64,000 nucleotides of DNA from Janthinobacterium agaricidamnosum NBRC 102515 = DSM 9628 (GTDB lineage: Bacteria > Pseudomonadota > Gammaproteobacteria > Burkholderiales > Burkholderiaceae_D): contig NZ_HG322949.1 of NCBI RefSeq assembly GCF_000723165.1, positions 3,942,037 to 4,006,036 on the forward strand, in the 5' to 3' direction. Below, piece by piece: positions 58,882-64,000 of the stretch. The notes under the pieces are model-generated. The model was given only the letters and a program-made list of their open reading frames with translations, was not told where the DNA came from and did no database searches. Positions within the stretch are counted from its first letter, which is position 1. The number at the start of each line of letters is the position of its first letter. Both the position numbers and the translations under genes were made by a program.

Positions 58882-59913
58882 TCACAATGATGATGACTTA
58901 TTCATCGAAATAACGATCTTCCCGAAGTGGCCCCCCTTGGCCAGCTTTTGGTAGGCTGCCGGCGCATCCTCGAAGGCGAACACCTGGTCGATTACCGGTG
59001 TTATCCTGGCCGCTTCAATCGCGCGCATCGCATCCCTGAAATCCTTGATCGAGCCGGTGTCATTGCCAATGATGCGCAACACCTTGTGCATGATGGGCCA
59101 GATTGAAATTTGGAAATCGGCGCCGCTGACCACGCCAATCACAAATATCGTGGCGCCGATCGCCGCGGCCTTGAGCGAGCGGGCAAAGGTTTCTTGTCCT
59201 ATCGTTTCAACCACCAGATCCGCGCCCCGATGTTGTGTCAGTCTCATCACTTCCTCATCCCAGTTCGGATGAGTACGGTAGTTAATCGTGTCATCCGCCC
59301 CCAGTTCCCGCGCGCGCCGCAACTTGTCATCGGACGATGAGGTGATGATCACGCGCGCGCCCTGGCTTTTTGCAAACTGCAATGCAAACAGACTGACGCC
59401 ACCGGTTCCCAGTAACACCACGGTAGAACCCGGCTTCACGTTGCCCGCCGCGATAGCATTCCAGGCGGTCACTGCCGCAATCGGCAACGCAGCCGCTTCC
59501 TCGAAGGATAAATGCGCCGGCATCGGCACCAGGCAAGCGGCCGGGACGACGCCATACTCCGTCAGCGAACCTGGCAGATTCACGCCGCGCATGGGCTTTA
59601 ATTCGGCCAGCGTCGGCAGGCCGGCCACCCAGCCGGCATGGAAATTGGGAATCACGGCATCGCCGACCGAAAAGCCTTGCACACCCGGACCAATTGCCGC
59701 AACGACGCCCGCGCCATCCGTACCGGGAACCAAGGGGAAGACCATGCCCTCAAAATTAAAATCACCGCGAGCAACAATCAAATCAAGAAAATTAAGACTG
59801 GCCGCATGGAACTTGAGCAGCACCTCGCCAAATCCCGGTGTTGGCAGATCCGCCTCGACACATTGAAAGCTGTTCAGTTGTTGATCAGCATTAGTAATCA
59901 GATATTTTTTCAT
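58882..59913 (-). CDS. Zinc-independent MDR-family alcohol dehydrogenase/quinone reductase-like protein
   Basis: A 343-residue medium-chain dehydrogenase. The N-terminal GroES-like domain has NFLDLIVARGDFNFEGMVFP; the Rossmann domain has VVLLGTGGVSLFALQFAKSQ. The usual catalytic-zinc Cys and His pattern is not clear, which fits quinone-reductase-like members. Substrate unknown. Its codons are less G+C-rich than those of the neighbours and the upstream gap is strongly A+T-rich, which hints at a separate origin. Confidence 0.88.
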   Translation of the reverse strand: MKKYLITNADQQLNSFQCVEADLPTPGFGEVLLKFHAASLNFLDLIVARGDFNFEGMVFPLVPGTDGAGVVAAIGPGVQGFSVGDAVIPNFHAGWVAGLPTLAELKPMRGVNLPGSLTEYGVVPAACLVPMPAHLSFEEAAALPIAAVTAWNAIAAGNVKPGSTVVLLGTGGVSLFALQFAKSQGARVIITSSSDDKLRRARELGADDTINYRTHPNWDEEVMRLTQHRGADLVVETIGQETFARSLKAAAIGATIFVIGVVSGADFQISIWPIMHKVLRIIGNDTGSIKDFRDAMRAIEAARITPVIDQVFAFEDAPAAYQKLAKGGHFGKIVISMNKSSSL

Positions 59914-60207
59914 CAGTGCCCCACAAGCAAATAATTATTTAATATTTATCAGTTTCTTAAGAAATAATATCCATGAAACCTATAAGGTTATCATTGTCTC
60001 AATGATTTATTATAGGCTTAAACCGCAAAATCTGTTTCCTACACACAATGTGGCTGACCGCCAGCAGGCAGCTCACGCCAATCGCCAAGGGCAAGGCGGC
60101 GCCGCGATTCCCGGCAGGCATGCGTTTTGTCGCGACCACCTGTTGTGAAAGCGGTAAAATGCACGGCTATCCAGCGCGCATGCGCGCAGTCCTTAGCCCA
60201 AGATCAC
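59914..60207. other. A+T-rich intergenic region between the MDR gene and mutS
   Basis: The first 110 bp are strikingly A+T-rich for this genome and contain the perfect palindrome TTTCTTAAGAAA at 59953-59964. This should be the MDR gene promoter area. The rest leads to mutS and holds no supported gene; short upstream open frames have no ribosome site. Confidence 0.45.
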
Positions 60208-62910
60208 ATGACCATAGTTCCAAACGAAATTAATGCCGCCGCGGCGAAGAAAAGCGCGGGCGAGAAACACACGCCGATGATGCAGCAATACCTGCGCATC
60301 AAGGCCGAACATCCGACCATGCTGGTGTTCTACCGCATGGGCGACTTTTATGAACTGTTCTTCGAGGATGCCGAAAAAGCCGCGCGCCTGCTCGGCATCA
60401 CGCTGACCCAGCGCGGCGCGTCGAACGGCAATCCGATCAAGATGTGCGGCGTGCCGTTCCACTCGCTCGACGGTTACCTGGGCAAGCTGGTCAAGCTCGG
60501 CGAATCGGTGGCGATTTGCGAACAGATCGGCGATCCGGCCACCAGCAAGGGACCGGTCGAACGCAAGGTGATGCGGGTGGTCACGCCCGGTACGCTGACC
60601 GACGCCGATTTGCTGCCCGAAAAATCCGAGCGCCCTTTGCTGGCGCTGTGCGTGATTACCCAGCGCAAGGTGGTCAGCACCGGCCTGGCCTGGCTGTCGC
60701 TGGCCAGCGGCGCGCTGAAGCTGATGGAGTTTTCCGGCGATAGCAAGACCGCCGCGGTGCGCTTGCAGCAAGAACTGGAACGCATCGCGCCGGCCGAAAT
60801 CTTGCGCGCCGACAATGGCGACATGTTCGACGATGGCGCCAGCCTGAACGTCAACCGGGTGCCGGAATGGCATTTCGACGTGGTCGGCGGCCACAAGGCC
60901 TTGCTCGACCAGCTGGGCGTCGCGACCTTGACCGGTTTCGGCGCCGACGGCCTGGGTGCGGCGTTCGGCGCGGCCGGCGCCTTGCTGCGTTACGCCCAGT
61001 CGACCCAGGGCCGCGGCTTGCAGCATGTGCGCAGCCTGGCGACCGAAACGGAAACCGAATTCATCGGCCTGGATGCGGCCACCCGGCGCAACCTGGAATT
61101 GACGGAGACCATACGCGGCCAGGAAGCGCCGACGCTGTTTTCCCTGCTGGATCATTGCCGCACGGCGATGGGTTCGCGCTTGCTGCGCCACTGGCTGCAC
61201 CATGCGCGGCGCGACCAGGACGTGGCGCGCGCGCGCCACGCAGCGATCGGTGCGCTGGCGCAAAGCGAAGCCAGCGGCGCACTGGCGGCCACGCTGGCGC
61301 AAGTGCCGGATATCGAACGCATCACCACCCGCGTCGCGCTGCTGTCGGCGCGGCCGCGCGACTTGGCGGCGCTGCGCGATGGCTTGCAGCAATTGCCGGC
61401 GCTGCGCCACAGCGTGCTGCGCTGCTACGGCCCCGGCCAGGGCGGCGAACACGGCTTGCTGGCCGCCATCCATGGCGCGCTGGCGACGCCCGATGCCTGC
61501 CTCGATTTGCTGCAACGCGCGGTGGCGCCGGAGCCGGCCGCGATGGTGCGCGACGGCGGCGTGTTCGCGCGCGGTTTCGACGCCGAACTCGATGAGTTGC
61601 GCGCGCTGTCGGAAAACGCCGGCCAATTCCTGGTCGACCTGGAAACCCGCGAACGGGCCCGCACCGGCATCGCCAACCTGCGCGTCGAATACAACAGGGT
61701 GCATGGCTTTTATATTGAAGTCACGCACGGCCAGACCGACAAGGTGCCGGACGATTACCGCCGCCGCCAAACGCTGAAAAATGCCGAACGTTACATCACG
61801 CCGGAATTGAAGGTGTTTGAAGACAAGGCCCTGTCGGCGCAAGACAAGGCGCTGGTGCGCGAAAAAGTGTTGTACGACCAATTGCTGGCCGACCTGGCGC
61901 CGCATATCGGCACGCTGCAAACCATCGCCCAGGGCCTGGCCCAGCTCGACACGCTGACCGCGCTGACCGAGCACGCGCTGCAATACAACTGGAATGCGCC
62001 GCAACTGGTCGGCGAGCCGTGCATCAATATCGTCGAAGGCCGCCATCCGGTGGTCGAGAACCAGATCGAACGCTTTATCGCCAACGATTGCCGCTTCGTC
62101 AATAACCGCAGATTGCTGCTGATCACCGGCCCGAACATGGGCGGTAAATCGACCTTCATGCGCCAGGTGGCGCTGATCACGCTGCTGGCCTATGTCGGCA
62201 GCTACGTGCCGGCCAGCAGCGCGGTGATCGGCCCGATCGACCGCATCTTCACCCGCATCGGCGCGACCGACGACCTGGCCGGCGGCCGTTCGACCTTCAT
62301 GGTGGAAATGACCGAATCGGCCGGCATCCTGAACGCCGCCACCGAACATTCGCTGGTGCTGATGGATGAGGTCGGGCGCGGCACGTCGACCTTCGACGGC
62401 CTGGCGCTGGCGTGGGCCATCGCGCGCCATCTGATCGATACCAGCCGCAGCTTCACGCTGTTCGCGACGCACTATTTCGAATTGACGCAATTGCCGGAAA
62501 GCCACCCTAGCGCGGCCAACGTGCATTTGTCGGCGGTCGAGCACAAGGACAGCATCATCTTCCTGCACGCGGTGCAAGCCGGGCCGGCGTCGCAAAGCTA
62601 CGGCTTGCAAGTGGCCCAGCTGGCCGGCGTGCCGCAGCCGGTGATCAAGGCCGCGCGCAAGCATTTGGCGCGGCTGGAAGCGCAGGCGCTGGACGCCACC
62701 CCGCAACGCGACCTGTTCGCCGCGCCGCTGGCCGATCCGTATGAAGAAGACGAGCCGGTGGCCGAGGCCGCTGTTGCCAGCGGCCATCCGGCGGCGGTAC
62801 AGGAATTGCTGGATGCGCTGGATCGGCTCGATCCGGATGCGCTGTCGCCGCGCGATGCGCTGGAACAGTTGTACCAGTTAAAACGCCTGGCCGTTCCCGC
62901 GCTGGCATGA
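60208..62910 (+). CDS. mutS: DNA mismatch repair protein MutS
   Basis: A 900-residue mismatch-recognition ATPase. The mismatch-reading Phe-x-Glu is in [11 protein letters not shown] in domain I. Connector, lever and clamp domains follow, then the ATPase with Walker [13 protein letters not shown], the [14 protein letters not shown] segment, Walker [14 protein letters not shown] and ATHYFEL. The C-terminal tail holds a dimer or tetramer region. The ATG at 60208 gives a normal-length protein; the open frame to 60127 adds 27 residues not like MutS. A strong ribosome site is not seen. A second gene overlaps its stop by four bases. Confidence 0.97.
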   Translation: MTIVPNEINAAAAKKSAGEKHTPMMQQYLRIKAEHPTMLVFYRMGDFYELFFEDAEKAARLLGITLTQRGASNGNPIKMCGVPFHSLDGYLGKLVKLGESVAICEQIGDPATSKGPVERKVMRVVTPGTLTDADLLPEKSERPLLALCVITQRKVVSTGLAWLSLASGALKLMEFSGDSKTAAVRLQQELERIAPAEILRADNGDMFDDGASLNVNRVPEWHFDVVGGHKALLDQLGVATLTGFGADGLGAAFGAAGALLRYAQSTQGRGLQHVRSLATETETEFIGLDAATRRNLELTETIRGQEAPTLFSLLDHCRTAMGSRLLRHWLHHARRDQDVARARHAAIGALAQSEASGALAATLAQVPDIERITTRVALLSARPRDLAALRDGLQQLPALRHSVLRCYGPGQGGEHGLLAAIHGALATPDACLDLLQRAVAPEPAAMVRDGGVFARGFDAELDELRALSENAGQFLVDLETRERARTGIANLRVEYNRVHGFYIEVTHGQTDKVPDDYRRRQTLKNAERYITPELKVFEDKALSAQDKALVREKVLYDQLLADLAPHIGTLQTIAQGLAQLDTLTALTEHALQYNWNAPQLVGEPCINIVEGRHPVVENQIERFIANDCRFVNNRRLLLITGPNMGGKSTFMRQVALITLLAYVGSYVPASSAVIGPIDRIFTRIGATDDLAGGRSTFMVEMTESAGILNAATEHSLVLMDEVGRGTSTFDGLALAWAIARHLIDTSRSFTLFATHYFELTQLPESHPSAANVHLSAVEHKDSIIFLHAVQAGPASQSYGLQVAQLAGVPQPVIKAARKHLARLEAQALDATPQRDLFAAPLADPYEEDEPVAEAAVASGHPAAVQELLDALDRLDPDALSPRDALEQLYQLKRLAVPALA

Positions 62911-63860
62911 GACGCCATTGCGCCCTGACGCTCGTGCTGCTGGCCGCCCTGGCCTGTCAGGCGGCCTCGGCCGCTCCGCCGCCCGGGCGCAAGGGCGGCT
63001 TCCAATTCGGCGTCATCGGCCATTCCTTCAAGACCGGGTCCGACGATGCGCCCTTAAAACAGGCGATCAAGGAAACCAACCTGGCGCAACCGGCCTTCGT
63101 GGTGGCGACCGGCCTCAAGTCGATGGCGGAATCGTGCGGTGACAAGCTGTACAGCCAGCGCAAGGAATTGTTCGGCCATAGCGAACCGCCGCTGGTCTTG
63201 TCGCTGGCGGCCAGCGACTGGAGCGCCTGCAAGAATTCGGCCGGCCGCTCGAATGCGATCGAACGCCTGAACCGGCTGCGCGACGTCTTCTTTGCCGACG
63301 ACAATTCCCTGGGCCTGCACAAGCTGGGCCTGTCGCGGCTGTCGGCCAGCGCCAAGTTCCGCAGCTATGCCGAAAATGCACACTGGGAATACGGTAAAGT
63401 CTTGTTCGCCACCATTAATTTACCGGCCAATAATAATCACTACTTGCCGGAAGCCGGACGCAACAGTGAATTCGAAGACCGGCTGGTGGCCAACCGTTCC
63501 TGGCTAAAGCGCTTGTTCGCGATGGCGCAGCGCAGGAAGCTCGATGGCATCGTGCTGTTTTCCGATGGCGACGTCGGTGCGCTGAACGATGAGGAAAGTT
63601 CGCTGCTGTCGGGGTTGAATGGCCGGCAAGATGGTTTTGCCGGTCCGCGGCGCCAGATCAAGGCGCTCGCCAAACACTACGATGGCAAGGTATTGCTGGT
63701 CGATACGCAAGGCAAGACCAAGCTGGACAAGGCGCTGAAACAGCAAATCGCCTGGCGCGACAACCTGGGCCATATCAGCGTCAGTGCCGGCTGGGTCGAG
63801 ATCGACGTCAACCCGCCGCACAGCGCTTATCCCCTGTTTGATGTCGGAGATAACCGTTAG
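62907..63860 (+). CDS. Secreted protein of unknown function, possibly phosphoesterase-like, coupled to mutS
   Basis: A 317-residue protein with a Sec signal peptide ([20 protein letters not shown]; cleavage probable after ASA). The mature start [20 protein letters not shown] resembles calcineurin-type phosphoesterase openings, but the expected Asp-x-His site is not clear (GHSF instead of GDxH) and later Asn-His and His motifs are weak. ATGA at 62907-62910 overlaps the mutS stop, so it is translationally coupled, which is odd for an exported protein next to mutS. Family not recognised with confidence. Confidence 0.7.
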   Translation: MRRHCALTLVLLAALACQAASAAPPPGRKGGFQFGVIGHSFKTGSDDAPLKQAIKETNLAQPAFVVATGLKSMAESCGDKLYSQRKELFGHSEPPLVLSLAASDWSACKNSAGRSNAIERLNRLRDVFFADDNSLGLHKLGLSRLSASAKFRSYAENAHWEYGKVLFATINLPANNNHYLPEAGRNSEFEDRLVANRSWLKRLFAMAQRRKLDGIVLFSDGDVGALNDEESSLLSGLNGRQDGFAGPRRQIKALAKHYDGKVLLVDTQGKTKLDKALKQQIAWRDNLGHISVSAGWVEIDVNPPHSAYPLFDVGDNR

Positions 63861-63874
63861 AACTACTACGCTTC

Positions 63875-63995
63875 AGAACCTCTTAAAACCGTAGCGAGCG
63901 GTTCAAGTCCTGACCGAGAAGCGGAGCTGTACGAACAGTACAGTGAGCATCGCAGGCCGGGAATTGAATCGCGCAGCAGGTTTTTAGAGCGTTCT
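63875..63995. repeat. 121-bp imperfect palindromic element at the window end
   Basis: The segment begins AGAACCTCTTAAAACC and ends GGTTTTTAGAGCGTTCT, near-complementary ends. The centre is the hairpin CTGTAC-GAACA-GTACAG (63927-63943), and the midpoint of both is 63935. The arms between are partly complementary (TCCTGACCGAG against CCGGGAA-type sequence). It follows the last gene by 15 bp. It looks like a structured interspersed repeat; no gene is present in it. Confidence 0.55.
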
Positions 63996-64000
63996 TAGAG

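Noticed and set aside
60193..62787. An 864-codon open frame antisense to mutS
   Set aside because: Its composition is Arg, Gln and His-rich, with no domain; MutS on the other strand explains the sequence.
1..64000. CRISPR arrays, tRNA genes, rRNA genes or complete insertion sequences
   Set aside because: I saw no regularly spaced direct repeats, no tRNA-like cloverleaf with a CCA or T-loop consensus and no transposase-like protein in the window.

Overview
The window is about 62-65% G+C by eye, with dense bacterial gene packing, and reads as a chromosomal segment of a betaproteobacterium of the Burkholderiales. It is most likely in the Oxalobacteraceae (Janthinobacterium, Duganella or Massilia type). 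Reasons are the leuC-entericidin order, a HemP plus DUF2325 iron locus, a cyanophycin locus with two synthetases, an ABC transporter and a DUF1854 protein, and large chemotaxis-type signalling operons. No tRNA, rRNA, CRISPR array, insertion sequence or phage module was seen.

Layout. 1-1.6 kb: entericidin-like lipoprotein (partial) and leuC, minus strand. 1.8-4.6 kb: cheZ-cheA pair, minus. 5.0-7.8 kb: a redox or stress regulatory block, plus strand: a universal stress protein behind an FNR-type box, a NarL-type response regulator, and an Fnr-like regulator with a divergent sensor domain. 7.9-9.9 kb: Fur-box-preceded hemP, a small unknown gene and a DUF2325 protein. 9.9-11.6 kb: an SDR and a TetR regulator behind a strong promoter that overlaps a 19-bp-arm palindrome. 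11.6-16.3 kb: an iron-starvation operon (PepSY-TM, DUF2271, DUF4198, ApbE, flavodoxin-type reductase) behind a perfect Fur box and a tiny coupled ORF. 16.4-18.0 kb: DUF2239 and two small hydrophilic proteins. 18.2-23.9 kb: the four-gene DNA repair operon exonuclease, ATP-dependent ligase, Lhr-type helicase and PdeM. 24.0-30.9 kb: an unknown gene and a MAPEG gene, then an operon of cheR, cheB and two multi-domain histidine kinases. 31.2-38.5 kb: msrC, an EamA transporter and AraC regulator, a cysteine-rich DnaJ-type membrane protein, and a TetR-map-alkB-heme-barrel run. 38.5-48.3 kb: amn, then the cyanophycin locus (DUF1854, a fusion ABC transporter, CphA' and CphA). 48.3-60 kb: LysR/MFS, AraC/aldo-keto reductase, a GlxA-type regulator, a monooxygenase, a three-gene molybdopterin oxidoreductase module, two SDRs, a GST and an MDR reductase. 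60.2-64 kb: mutS, a coupled secreted protein and a 121-bp palindromic element.

How it works together. Two Fur-type sites point to iron control of heme uptake and of a flavin-dependent membrane reductase set. The Fnr-like protein keeps the FNR DNA-reading residues, and the stress-protein promoter carries a perfect FNR box, so a local circuit is plausible. The cyanophycin locus pairs an intact synthetase with a paralogue whose Mur-ligase P-loop is broken, and adds an ABC protein with unusual N-terminal domains.

Limits. All names come from reading the translations and motifs. No database search was possible. Promoters, operators and terminators were found by eye and are proposals. Very long ORFs antisense to real genes are a by-product of high G+C and were left out.
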